Positions 56,137 through 64,000 of a DNA stretch of 64,000 nucleotides are shown here, piece after piece (position 1 is the first letter of the stretch; the number at the start of each line of letters is the position of its first letter). This stretch comes from Pantoea allii. GTDB taxonomy: Bacteria; Pseudomonadota; Gammaproteobacteria; Enterobacterales; Enterobacteriaceae. A program made the position numbers and the translations under genes. The stretch covers positions 1-64,000 of the forward strand of contig NZ_NTMH01000022.1 of NCBI RefSeq assembly GCF_002307475.1, in the 5' to 3' direction. The notes under the pieces are model-generated. The model was not told the origin of the DNA, made no database searches, and saw only the letters and a list, made by a program, of their open reading frames with translations.

Positions 56137-57585
56137 TTATCTCCGTTGGCTCAGCGCGTCACGTATACCGTGCGCGAGGATGCGTTGCAGGTGCTGGCTG
56201 ACCGTTTCGGCCAGGCCGGGTTGCTGTGTTAAATCTTGTCCCCAGTGCTGAGCATCACTTAATACGCGACTGACCAACGCTAAAGGCGAGATTTGCTCTG
56301 CCGCCACGGCGGCCCAGCCCTCTGAGTAGCGTTCCAGCCAGTGCGGCTCATCCTGCAGAGGCCAGCTTTTATCCGCCGATTCCCCGCGATAAAACGCAAT
56401 CAGGGCTGCCAGCGCAAACGTCAGGTGCTGTGGCCACTGCCCTGTTTTCGCATGCGACATCAGCAAAGGTTGCAACAAACGTGTACGGAACTTGGTCATG
56501 CTGTTCAGGGCGATGGAAAGCAGTGCATGGCGAATAAACGGATTGCGGAAGCGGCGCAACACCGCGTCGGCAAAAGCGTTGAGCTCATCGGCTGGCAGAT
56601 CCAACGTGGGAATAATCTCTTTGCGCAGCAGCGCATCGACATAAGCAGATATTTGCTCATCGTCCATCGCCTCTCCTACGCTCTCAAGCCCCGCAAGACA
56701 GGCGACCGGCACCATTGCGGTGTGGGCACCGTTCAGAATGGCCACCTTTTGGGCTTTGTACGGGGCGATATCGTCAACGTGGCGGACCTGCGGCGTCAGT
56801 GCGGCAAGCTTCAGTTCGTCAAACAGCGCCGTGGGTCCCTGAAGCACAAACTGGTAATAGACTTCCCCGGCCACCAGAAAACGGTCCTGGTACCCCAGTT
56901 GATCTTCAAGCGCGGCGCTGTCGGACGGAAAGCCGGTCACAATCCGATCCACCAGCGTGTTATAGAACGCACAGCACGTATCAACCCAGCGTTGAAACGC
57001 CTGGGGCAGTTGTCAGAGATCGGCATAGCGCAGCACCAGAGTGCGCAGCATATCGCCATTGTGATCGACCAACTCACAAGGCACGATGAGCCAGCCTTTC
57101 TCTTTATTCCCTGCGAAATGCTGGTAACGCGCCCAAAGCAGTTGCGTCAGCTTGCCCGGAAAGCTGGATGCAGGCCGATCGCTTAACCGATCGGTTTCGG
57201 TAAATGCGATGCCGGCTTCGGTGGTATTGGAGAACACAAACCGCATCTCGGGCTGATGAGCCAGCGCCATAAAATCGTCAAACTGCTGGTAAGGCTGAAT
57301 CTCACGGTTCAGGCTGCGGATCAGGCGGCTTTCGCTCACCTGTTCCCCCTGTGCGTTCAGCCCGCGAATCAGCGTGGTATACAGACCGTCCTGCTGATTC
57401 AGATTGTCGCTGACGTCGCGATTACGCGGCCTGACCACCACCACACCGGCGTCTGTGCCCTGATGTTCATTGAGCCAGTCAAGTTGCCAGTCGATAAAGG
57501 CACGCAGAAAGTTACCTTCACCGAACTGAATCACGCGATCGTGGTAGACCGCGCCGGGAAAGTCGTGGCGGTTCAGCCGCTTCAT
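56137..57585 (-). pseudogene. uxaB: Tagaturonate reductase UxaB, interrupted by an in-frame TGA
   Basis: The two pieces lie in one frame and together match full-length E. coli UxaB (482 residues plus the interrupting codon). The single TGA at 57013-57015 (codon 191) replaces the Trp of LRYAELWALPEAF in E. coli, here LRYADL-stop-QLPQAF. It is a TGG-to-TGA change. The enzyme reduces D-tagaturonate to D-altronate with NADH. With the stop it would lose the C-terminal 60 percent. UxaC and UxaA on both sides are intact, and no other damage is visible. A sequencing error or a recent mutation fits best. UGA-C is a leaky context, so low readthrough is possible. Confidence 0.9.
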
Positions 57586-57587
57586 GG

Positions 57588-59003
57588 TCAGGCTCCCAGC
57601 TCAATGCCAAAATAGTCACGGGCATTGTTGAAGCAAATGTTTTGTACCATCTGGCCCAACAGCGCTTCATCTGCAGGCGCTTCGCCCTGTTCGACCCAGC
57701 GGCCAATCATCTGGCACAGCAGCCGACGGAAATATTCATGACGGGTATAAGAAAGGAAGCTGCGGCTGTCGGTTAACATCCCGACGAAGCGGCTCAGCAG
57801 GCCAATTTGCGCCAGCTGCGTCATCTGGCGCTGCATGCCATCCAGTTGATCGTTAAACCACCAGGCGGAACCAAACTGCATTTTCCCTGCCTGGCCCTCG
57901 CCCTGGAAATTTCCGGCCATGGTTGCCAGCACTTCATTATCCCGCGGATTCAGACAGTAGAGGACAGTTTTAGGCAAGGCGTTATTGAGGTTTTGCGCGC
58001 CAAGTAAGCGGGCCAGAGGTTCGGCAACAGGCTGATCGTTGATGGAGTCAAAGCCCACATCTGCGCCCAGCAGCTGGAACTGGCGTTGGTTGGTATTGCG
58101 CAACGCTCCAATATGGTACTGCTGCACCCATCCACGACGAGCATATTCCCCACCAAGCCATACCAGCACTGCGGTTTTAAACTGGGCGATAGCCTGCGCA
58201 TCCGGCTTTGCGCCGCCGCGACGATGCGCCAGAATGCTGTCCAGCGTGGTTTCATCCGCATCGGCATAACACACCACATCCAGCGCATGGTCGGAAATCT
58301 TGCAGCCGTGTGCCGCAAAGTGATCCAGACGTTTGCTCAGCGCCTGACGTAAATCATCAAAGCGCTGCACGCTGATATCGGTCAGGCTTTCCAGTTTTTC
58401 AATCCACGGCAGGAAGGTGTCGGCTTCGATATTAAAGGCTTTGTCCGGACGCCAGCTTGGCAGCACCTTTACCTTGAAGCTGCTGTCTTCTGCCAGTACG
58501 CGGTGATGTGTCAGATCGTCCAGCGGATCGTCGGTGGTCCCGACCATCTTAACGTTCATCTGCTGCATGATGCCGCGCGCAGTGAAATCGTCCTGCGCCA
58601 GTAAATCGTTGCAGCGCTGCCAGATCTCATCGGCCGTTTTTTCGGACAGCAGCACGCCGGTAATGCCAAAGGGACGACGTAATTCCAGATGCGTCCAGTG
58701 ATAAAGCGGATTGCCGATGGTTTGCGGTACCGTTCGCGCCCAGGCATTGAATTTATCCCGATCGCTGGCGTCGCCAGTGCACAGCGCCTCTGCCACACCG
58801 TTAGCCCGCATGGCCCGCCACTTATAGTGATCGCCTTTCAGCCAGATATCGTAAAGGTTGGCAAAACGATAGTTTTCAGCAATCTGCTGCGGCGGTAAAT
58901 GGCAGTGATAATCGTAGACGGGCTGATCTTTGGCGTAGCCGTGATAAAGACGACGGGCGAACTCAGTGTCCAGCAAAAAATCCTCGGTCATGAAACGCGA
59001 CAT
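57588..59003 (-). CDS. uxaC: Uronate isomerase UxaC
   Basis: A 471-residue amidohydrolase-fold enzyme that isomerises D-galacturonate to tagaturonate and D-glucuronate to fructuronate. It is nearly colinear with E. coli Uxa[21 protein letters not shown] at the start, [11 protein letters not shown] (metal-binding HxH), [17 protein letters not shown] and [13 protein letters not shown]. It is the first gene of uxaCBA, divergent from exuT. ExuR- and CRP-like sites lie between them. Confidence 0.97.
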   Translation of the reverse strand: MSRFMTEDFLLDTEFARRLYHGYAKDQPVYDYHCHLPPQQIAENYRFANLYDIWLKGDHYKWRAMRANGVAEALCTGDASDRDKFNAWARTVPQTIGNPLYHWTHLELRRPFGITGVLLSEKTADEIWQRCNDLLAQDDFTARGIMQQMNVKMVGTTDDPLDDLTHHRVLAEDSSFKVKVLPSWRPDKAFNIEADTFLPWIEKLESLTDISVQRFDDLRQALSKRLDHFAAHGCKISDHALDVVCYADADETTLDSILAHRRGGAKPDAQAIAQFKTAVLVWLGGEYARRGWVQQYHIGALRNTNQRQFQLLGADVGFDSINDQPVAEPLARLLGAQNLNNALPKTVLYCLNPRDNEVLATMAGNFQGEGQAGKMQFGSAWWFNDQLDGMQRQMTQLAQIGLLSRFVGMLTDSRSFLSYTRHEYFRRLLCQMIGRWVEQGEAPADEALLGQMVQNICFNNARDYFGIELGA

Positions 59004-59040
59004 ACAAAGCTTCCTTATGGGATTACCCCTGAATGACTCA

Positions 59041-59058
59041 AAGTTATCATACCAATTT
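59041..59058. promoter_or_regulatory. ExuR-like operator near uxaC
   Basis: AAGTTATCATACCAATTT is an imperfect inverted repeat. The TACCAATTT half is identical to the ExuR/UxuR consensus half-site. It lies 38 bases upstream of the uxaC start. Confidence 0.6.
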
Positions 59059-59201
59059 TGGCTGACTGCAGGTTTTTTTACGACTCAGGTCACATTTAAG
59101 CAAGATGATCACATCCCATATGGACCTTATTGTCGCCTGCAGCGCGCTAACTGGCTGTGATCTCATCTGTTTGCAGTATCCCACAAGCTATTGCGGGTTT
59201 T

Positions 59202-59217
59202 TGTGATGGCTTTCAAC
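59202..59217. promoter_or_regulatory. CRP-like site in front of exuT
   Basis: TGTGATGGCTTTCAAC fits the CRP consensus TGTGA-N6-TCACA with two mismatches in the right half. It lies four bases from the ExuR-like site at 59222. This layout suggests glucose repression combined with ExuR control. Confidence 0.55.
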
Positions 59218-59221
59218 TTTT

Positions 59222-59239
59222 AAAGTTGTATAACAAGTT
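59222..59239. promoter_or_regulatory. ExuR-like operator in front of exuT
   Basis: AAAGTTGTATAACAAGTT is a near-perfect inverted repeat and differs from the site before exuR at only two positions. The pair makes ExuR the likely ligand. Confidence 0.75.
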
Positions 59240-59402
59240 AGGCTCTCGCTTTACCGCAAGGTAACAAATTTCTTACACAAGGCAAGGCAGATAACGGTCG
59301 CTGGTGCAGGACCGGCGGGCGTGAGCAGAGCTGTATCACGAGATGTCCCGCTCCAGATAACAACAGCGGTAAGACCGCACAAACAACTGGAAGAGGTACA
59401 GA

Positions 59403-60707
59403 ATGCGTAAGATCAAAGGATTACGCTGGTATATGATTGGCCTGGTCACGCTCGGAACGGTGCTCGGCTATCTGACGCGTAACACGATTGCCGTGGCAGC
59501 GCCAACGCTACAAACAGAACTGCATATCACCACCCAGCAGTACTCCTATATTGTGGCGGCGTACTCTGCCTGCTACACCGTAATGCAGCCTGTAGCGGGT
59601 TATGTTCTTGATTTATTAGGTACCAAAGTGGGCTATGCGGTATTTGCTGTACTGTGGGCGATCTTTTGCGCCGCGACAGCGCTGGCGGGAAGCTGGGGCG
59701 GTCTGGCGTTGGCACGCGGTGCAGTGGGTGCCGCAGAAGCGGCGATGATCCCTGCCGGACTCAAAGCCAGTAGCGAGTGGTTCCCCGCTAAAGAGCGCTC
59801 CGTGGCGGTAGGCTACTTTAACGTCGGCTCGTCAATCGGTGCGATGCTGGCGCCTCCCCTGGTGGTCTGGGCGATTGTCGCGCACAGCTGGCAGATGGCG
59901 TTCATTATCTCGGGCGTGCTGAGCATGATTTGGGCGCTCTGCTGGCTGGTGTTTTATAAACATCCTAAGCAACAGAAAAAGCTGAGTGAAGAAGAGCGCC
60001 ACTACATCATCTCCGGTCAGGAGCTTCAGCATCAAACCGGCAACAGCACCAAAATGTCGGCACTGCAGATTCTGCGTAATCGTCAGTTCTGGGGGATCGC
60101 CCTGCCACGTTTCCTGGCAGAACCCGCATGGGGCACCTTTAACGCCTGGATTCCGCTTTTTATGTTTAAGGTTTATGGTTTCAACCTTAAAGAGATCGCG
60201 CTTTTTGCCTGGATGCCGATGCTGTTTGCTGACTTTGGTTGTATCCTGGGCGGCTACCTGCCACCGCTGTTTCAGCGCTGGTTTGGGGTTAACCTGATTG
60301 TGTCACGCAAAATGGTGGTCACCATGGGTGCCGTTTTGATGATAGGTCCAGGCACCATCGGTTTATTTACCAGCCCTTATATTGCTATCGCGCTGCTGTG
60401 CGTCGGCGGCTTTGCCCACCAGGCGCTGTCTGGTGCGCTGATTACCCTGTCTTCCGATGTGTTTGGCCGTAACGAAGTTGCCACCGCCAACGGCCTGACC
60501 GGCATGGCAGCCTGGACAGCCAGTACCCTGTTTGCGCTGGTCGTCGGTGCGTTGGCCGATACATTAGGCTTTAGCCCCCTGTTTGCCGCGCTGGCCGTGT
60601 TCGATTTGCTGGGCGCCATCGTCATCTGGACAGTGCTAAAAAATCAGCCCATATCTGAGCTTCAGACACCACCTTCTCCTTCTGCGGCTGCGACGGTACG
60701 TAGCTAA
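59403..60707 (+). CDS. exuT: Hexuronate transporter ExuT
   Basis: A 434-residue major facilitator superfamily transporter (anion:cation symporter group) with 12 helices for galacturonate and glucuronate. It starts [20 protein letters not shown] as in E. coli, followed by the loop [21 protein letters not shown] ribosome-binding site GGAAGAGG precedes it. It is divergent from uxaC and upstream of exuR on the same strand. Operator-like sites in the shared upstream region explain co-regulation. Confidence 0.95.
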   Translation: MRKIKGLRWYMIGLVTLGTVLGYLTRNTIAVAAPTLQTELHITTQQYSYIVAAYSACYTVMQPVAGYVLDLLGTKVGYAVFAVLWAIFCAATALAGSWGGLALARGAVGAAEAAMIPAGLKASSEWFPAKERSVAVGYFNVGSSIGAMLAPPLVVWAIVAHSWQMAFIISGVLSMIWALCWLVFYKHPKQQKKLSEEERHYIISGQELQHQTGNSTKMSALQILRNRQFWGIALPRFLAEPAWGTFNAWIPLFMFKVYGFNLKEIALFAWMPMLFADFGCILGGYLPPLFQRWFGVNLIVSRKMVVTMGAVLMIGPGTIGLFTSPYIAIALLCVGGFAHQALSGALITLSSDVFGRNEVATANGLTGMAAWTASTLFALVVGALADTLGFSPLFAALAVFDLLGAIVIWTVLKNQPISELQTPPSPSAAATVRS

Positions 60708-60713
60708 TCCTGC

Positions 60714-60737
60714 GGGCTGGCCTGCGCCAGCCCTTTT
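60714..60737 (+). terminator. Terminator of exuT
   Basis: GGGCTGG and CCAGCCC pair around CCTGCG, followed by TTTT. It lies between exuT and exuR, so exuR probably has its own promoter. Confidence 0.75.
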
Positions 60738-60750
60738 CATCTCTTACCGC

Positions 60751-60768
60751 AAAGTGGTATAACAACTT
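60751..60768. promoter_or_regulatory. ExuR-like operator in front of exuR
   Basis: AAAGTGGTATAACAACTT is a near-perfect inverted repeat 31 bases before the exuR ATG and nearly identical to the exuT site. It suggests autorepression. Confidence 0.75.
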
Positions 60769-60799
60769 ATCTTATCTGATCGTTACCTTGGACGGTGTC

Positions 60800-61576
60800 A
60801 TGGACCTCACTGAATCTCGTCGACTTTATCAACAGCTGGCCAGCGAGTTAAAACGCCGCATTGAAAACGGGGTTTATCAGGTGGGTGAGAAACTGCCCGC
60901 AGAACGCCTGATCGCTGAAGAGATGGAAGTCAGCCGCACGGTGGTGCGCGAAGCCATTATTATGCTGGAAGTCGAAGGCTACGTTGAGGTGCGCAAAGGG
61001 TCGGGCATTCATGTCATTTCCAGCCAGCAGCAAAACCGGGTTGCCGAAAGCAGCAGCCAGTTAGAGTTTGCCGCCTTTGGGCCTTTCGAGCTGTTGCAGG
61101 CCCGCCAGCTTATCGAAAGTAACGTGGCAGAGTTCGCGGCAACCCAGGTGACGCGCAAAGATATCGTCGATTTAATGGCGATTCAGGAGAAAGCCCGTCA
61201 GGAGGACCATTTCAGGGATTCGGAATGGGATATGAAATTCCACGTTCGCATCGCCCAGTCGACGCAAAACAGCGCCCTGGCCGCGATTGTAGAAAAGATG
61301 TGGCTGCACCGCTTGCACAATCCCTACTGGCTTAAGCTGCATGAGCATATCGATCAGCGCAGTATCGTAAGCTGGTGTGACGATCACGATCAGATTCTGA
61401 AAGCCTTAATACGCAAAGATCCCGCCGCCAGTAAGCTGGCAATGTGGCAACATCTCGAAAATACCAAGCAGATGTTATTTAACGCCACCGCCGACGATTT
61501 TGAGTTCAACGTCGACCGTTACATGTTTAGCGAAAATCCGGTTGTGCTTCCGGATGCAGACACGATTCCGCGTTAA
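60800..61576 (+). CDS. exuR: Hexuronate repressor ExuR (GntR/FadR family)
   Basis: A 258-residue repressor with a GntR winged helix at the N-terminus ([20 protein letters not shown] near residues 30-55) and a FCD-type ligand domain. It is colinear with E. coli Exu[21 protein letters not shown] and [20 protein letters not shown]. The ATG at 60800 is chosen for agreement with E. coli. Galacturonate or tagaturonate relieves repression in E. coli. Its targets here are indicated by the three ExuR-like sites. Confidence 0.95.
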   Translation: MDLTESRRLYQQLASELKRRIENGVYQVGEKLPAERLIAEEMEVSRTVVREAIIMLEVEGYVEVRKGSGIHVISSQQQNRVAESSSQLEFAAFGPFELLQARQLIESNVAEFAATQVTRKDIVDLMAIQEKARQEDHFRDSEWDMKFHVRIAQSTQNSALAAIVEKMWLHRLHNPYWLKLHEHIDQRSIVSWCDDHDQILKALIRKDPAASKLAMWQHLENTKQMLFNATADDFEFNVDRYMFSENPVVLPDADTIPR

Positions 61577-61888
61577 CCTGACTTAATAACAGTCAGTTAA
61601 TCTGCAATAGTGTCAGGACATGTAAAACTCCTTTTTACATCGTGATACAGAGGGTAAAACTCCTGTTCGTTTAGGAGTAGTTCTGTCTCCGATGCATGAT
61701 TTTTGTTACAGTTATCACCCTTTTCTTACCTTTTGCGATAAGGGCTTATCAAATCGCTGATTTAACAATCAGTTCTGGAAGGATCCAGAAACGCTTGCTC
61801 AGACGACGCTCTCAAAATATATAACAAATGTCAGTCTGCGCTGAGGTCCCTGTGGGACATGATTAACGATGATGTTCAGGAACGATTG
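61577..61888. other. Intergenic region with a direct repeat upstream of yqjA
   Basis: The 11-mer GTAAAACTCCT occurs at 61622-61632 and 61654-61664, 32 bases apart. The second copy continues into a short hairpin (ACTCCT / AGGAGT, 61659-61678). GTAAA is the half-site of CpxR boxes and yqjA is Cpx-regulated in E. coli, but the spacing here is not the canonical GTAAA-N5-GTAAA, so CpxR binding is unproven. Confidence 0.4.
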
Positions 61889-62563
61889 ATGGAAATTTTG
61901 CAAGCGCTGCTGCATGCCTTGTGGCAACAGGATTATGAAACGCTTTCTGATCCAACGCTGGTATGGGCGATTTACGGCGTTTTATTTATGATCCTTTTTC
62001 TGGAAAACGGCTTATTGCCTGCCGCTTTTCTGCCTGGCGACAGCTTGCTGATTCTGGTGGGCGTGCTGATTGCCAAAGGGACCATGGGCTTCCCGCTGAC
62101 CATTCTGGTCCTCACGACCGGTGCCAGCCTGGGGTGCTGGGTCAGCTATATTCAGGGCCGCTGGCTGGGGAACACGCCGACGGTTCAAAACTGGTTATCG
62201 CACCTTCCTGCCCGCTATCATCAGCGCGCCCATAATCTGTTTCACCGCCACGGCTTATCGGCACTGCTGATTGGTCGTTTTATTGCTTTTGTGCGCACCC
62301 TGCTGCCGACGATTGCCGGGCTTTCTGGTTTAAGTAATGCCCGTTTCCAGTTTTTTAACTGGATGAGCGGCTTCTTATGGGTCGTCATCCTTACCGTCCT
62401 GGGCTTTGCCTTAGGTAAAACCCCCATCTTCCGCCGTTACGAAGATGAACTGATGTTTTTCCTGATGATGTTGCCGTTGGCGTTACTGGTGATTGGGCTG
62501 GTAGGCTCGCTGATTGTGCTGTGGCGTAAGCGCCGGGCAAACCAGCGTGGTGAGGGCTCATGA
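61889..62563 (+). CDS. yqjA: DedA-family membrane protein YqjA
   Basis: A 224-residue inner-membrane protein close to E. coli Yqj[21 protein letters not shown] and [19 protein letters not shown] are the conserved DedA motifs, with the essential acidic and arginine residues in place. YqjA supports growth at high pH and normal cell division through an unknown cation-coupled transport. The ATG at 61889 with an AGGA site matches the E. coli start. An earlier in-frame ATG at 61859 is possible. It is in an operon with mzrA. Confidence 0.93.
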   Translation: MEILQALLHALWQQDYETLSDPTLVWAIYGVLFMILFLENGLLPAAFLPGDSLLILVGVLIAKGTMGFPLTILVLTTGASLGCWVSYIQGRWLGNTPTVQNWLSHLPARYHQRAHNLFHRHGLSALLIGRFIAFVRTLLPTIAGLSGLSNARFQFFNWMSGFLWVVILTVLGFALGKTPIFRRYEDELMFFLMMLPLALLVIGLVGSLIVLWRKRRANQRGEGS

Positions 62564-62907
62564 AACTGTTACAGGTCATTCCTAAACGCTGGCTTCCCTG
62601 GTTAATTGGTGGCGCATTTGCGCTGATTGCTATCAGCATGGTGCCCAACCTGATGCGTCATGAAAACGTGGTACAGATTCGCGTTTCACATGCAGGTGCG
62701 CCGATGCCCGATGGCTTCTATCTGTATCAACAGCTGAGCGCTCAGGGCATTCGTATCAAAAGCATCACGCCCTCTGGCGATGCGCTGATTATCCATTTTG
62801 ATAATGAAGAGCAGAGTCTGGCCGCGCAGAAAGTGCTGCGTCGCCTGCTGCCAGAGGGGTTTATCGTCGCTCAACACGACCCGATGCCTCACCTTTCTCT
62901 CGCCTAG
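62560..62907 (+). CDS. mzrA: EnvZ modulator MzrA
   Basis: A 115-residue inner-membrane protein with one N-terminal helix (residues about 12-30) and a periplasmic domain. The sequence [20 protein letters not shown] is typical. MzrA links Cpx signalling to EnvZ/OmpR by binding EnvZ. Its ATG overlaps the yqjA stop as ATGA, as in E. coli. Confidence 0.92.
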   Translation: MKLLQVIPKRWLPWLIGGAFALIAISMVPNLMRHENVVQIRVSHAGAPMPDGFYLYQQLSAQGIRIKSITPSGDALIIHFDNEEQSLAAQKVLRRLLPEGFIVAQHDPMPHLSLA

Positions 62908-63094
62908 TCCGTATTCCTTTCTTATCGCTCATCTCACCGACAAGGTGTGCTGAGCGTTTTTCTGTATATCGGTGATCTTTGGACTTTTTCCACCTGATGT
63001 CTATGCTTAAACTAAGGCTGGTTATCAACGCAGTGCGGAATGCTTGTGCACCGCGTTGAATTAAGTCAGGCAACAATGGAAGGTACAAAGCCTA

Positions 63095-63469
63095 ATGAAA
63101 CACAAATTACTGCTGGGAATGGTGCTGTTTTCTCTTTCAGGCTCGTTGATGGCAGCACAGTCGCTGTGTCAGCAAAAAGAGCAGGATATTCAGCGCGAAA
63201 TCGAGATGGCTCAGAAGCATAACAACCAGCGCCGTGTAAACGGCCTGGAGCGCGCCCTGACCGAAGTGCGGGCAGGATGTACCGATAAAAAGCTTAAAGC
63301 CTCACATCTGGAAAAAATTAACGCTCAGAAGCAGAAAGTGGCTGAGCGTGAGCGCGAACTCAAGGAAGAGCGCGACGAAGGTCATGACAAGGACAAGATT
63401 GCGAAACGCGAACACAAGCTGGAAGAAGCACGCCAGGAGCTTAAGAAGTTACAGGCGGAGCCCTATTAA
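63095..63469 (+). CDS. yqjC: YqjC, periplasmic DUF1090 protein
   Basis: A 124-residue secreted protein: a signal peptide (MKHKLLLGMVLFSLSGSLMA) with cleavage after ALA-like SLMA, then a highly charged helical region (EREREL, EEARQEL) likely to form a coiled coil. Two cysteines (positions about 25 and 68) could pair. The function is unknown. It precedes yqjD and yqjE, as in E. coli. Confidence 0.88.
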   Translation: MKHKLLLGMVLFSLSGSLMAAQSLCQQKEQDIQREIEMAQKHNNQRRVNGLERALTEVRAGCTDKKLKASHLEKINAQKQKVAERERELKEERDEGHDKDKIAKREHKLEEARQELKKLQAEPY

Positions 63470-63504
63470 TCGGATTCAATCTACTGATGTTAAAGGAGTA
63501 TTTT

Positions 63505-63810
63505 ATGTCTAAAGACACATCATCGGAATATTTGCGTGCTGAACTGAAAAACCTGGCGGATACGCTGGAAGAAGTCCTGAGCAGCGGAACTGAAAAATCA
63601 AAAGGTGAACTGGATAAACTCCGTCACAAAGCGCGCGTTGCGCTGGACAGCTCCCGCGAGCGTTTAGGTGAATCCGGTGAGCGCCTGGCGGCCACCACGC
63701 GTGAAGCCGCACAAAAAGCGGATGGTTACGTGCGTGACAACCCATGGCACGGCGTAGGTATCGGTGCGGCGATTGGCGTTGCCATCGGTATGCTGATCTC
63801 GCGTCGTTAA
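63505..63810 (+). CDS. yqjD: YqjD, membrane-anchored ribosome-binding protein (ElaB family)
   Basis: A 101-residue protein with a long charged helix and a C-terminal glycine-rich membrane helix (GVGIGAAIGVAIGMLISRR). E. coli YqjD is RpoS-controlled and tethers ribosomes to the inner membrane in stationary phase. The ATG at 63505 follows AAAGGAG. It is 35 bases downstream of yqjC. Confidence 0.92.
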   Translation: MSKDTSSEYLRAELKNLADTLEEVLSSGTEKSKGELDKLRHKARVALDSSRERLGESGERLAATTREAAQKADGYVRDNPWHGVGIGAAIGVAIGMLISRR

Positions 63811-63812
63811 TC

Positions 63813-64000
63813 ATGACGGATTCACAGCAGAACCACGGACCGGCCAAAGGGGTCATCAACATTGGTCAGCGTATTGTTACCACGCTGGTCAGTATGGTCG
63901 AAACACGCGTTCGTCTTGCAGTGGTCGAGCTGGAAGAAGAGAAGGCCAATCTGATCCAGATGCTGTTGATGCTTGGCCTGACCATGCTTTTCACTGCTTT
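63813..64000 (+). CDS. yqjE: YqjE, inner-membrane protein (cut by window edge)
   Basis: The first 62 residues are visible: MTDSQQNHGPAKGVINIGQR, then the conserved VETRVRLAVVELEEEKANLI and the beginning of the first membrane helix. It matches E. coli YqjE and follows the yqjD stop by two bases. The rest lies outside the window. Confidence 0.92.
   Translation, partial: MTDSQQNHGPAKGVINIGQRIVTTLVSMVETRVRLAVVELEEEKANLIQMLLMLGLTMLFTA

Larger units (their letters stand above)
59004..59402. other. Divergent uxaC/exuT control region
   Basis: This 399-base region holds two ExuR-like sites and a CRP-like site, described separately. Promoters for both directions should lie here. A short 64-codon frame at 58966-59160 on the plus strand is judged a chance frame. 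Confidence 0.7.

Noticed and set aside
57013..57015. TGA as selenocysteine or as a reassigned Trp codon
   Set aside because: UxaB is not a selenoprotein, the family has Trp there, and other genes in the window use TGA as a normal stop.
56341..57186. 281-codon plus-strand open frame across uxaB
   Set aside because: It is antisense to uxaB, whose translation matches the family along its whole length. No recognisable product.
56137..57585. uxaB as a frameshift or as two separate genes
   Set aside because: The two parts are in the same frame, differ from the family only by the TGA codon, and the missing residue is Trp in E. coli.
61622..61664. CpxR box upstream of yqjA
   Set aside because: GTAAA occurs twice but 32 bases apart, not in the GTAAA-N5-GTAAA arrangement.

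Overview
The window is a chromosomal segment of an enterobacterium. The right third has the Escherichia coli gene order fadH / rlmG / ygjP / ygjR / alx and uxa / exuT / exuR / yqjA / mzrA / yqjC / yqjD / yqjE, but sstT and ygjV are replaced by a sugar PTS operon and uxaB lies between uxaC and uxaA. Together with a P2/186-type prophage remnant, several AriR/YcgZ-family genes and an e(P4)-type lipoprotein phosphatase, this suggests Erwiniaceae (Pantoea/Erwinia-like). The genus is an inference.

Layout. (1) 1-10181: a P2/186-like prophage remnant. It keeps tail and baseplate genes (H, I, J, W, V, R, X), a lysis cassette (holin, SAR endolysin, LysB/LysC spanins), early genes (rolling-circle protein A, a TraR/DksA zinc finger, a DUF2732-like protein) and a 186-type CI repressor. 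The terminase, portal and capsid block, gene S and the integrase are absent where they would be expected. (2) 10421-14726: an operon for a fructose-type PTS and a class II aldolase, led by a PRD-type regulator broken by an in-frame TAA. (3) 14888-16366: a SulP transporter. (4) 16833-37318: a sensory and second-messenger block with three chemoreceptors, seven small AriR/YcgZ/YmgA-like connector genes, four GGDEF/EAL proteins, an XRE regulator, iraP and ddlA. (5) 37474-39578: a SulP transporter translationally coupled to a beta-carbonic anhydrase. (6) 40150-49708: an acid phosphatase lipoprotein, a YfiH-like laccase-domain protein, fadH, rlmG, ygjP, a ClC transporter, ygjR, and alx with its yybP-ykoY manganese riboswitch. 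(7) 49953-54140: a lactose/cellobiose-type PTS operon with an enolase-superfamily sugar-acid dehydratase and its own LacI-type repressor. (8) 54644-61576: the hexuronate regulon uxaCBA / exuT / exuR, with uxaB interrupted by an in-frame TGA at a Trp position conserved in E. coli. (9) 61889-64000: yqjA, mzrA, yqjC, yqjD and the start of yqjE.

How the parts work together. Region 4 joins signal input (chemoreceptors, GAF/PAS/Cache/MASE1 sensors) to c-di-GMP turnover and to small regulators linked in E. coli to the Rcs pathway, biofilm and RpoS stability. Regions 7 and 8 are adjacent sugar or sugar-acid pathways, each with its own repressor and visible operators. No rRNA, tRNA, CRISPR array or intact insertion sequence was seen.
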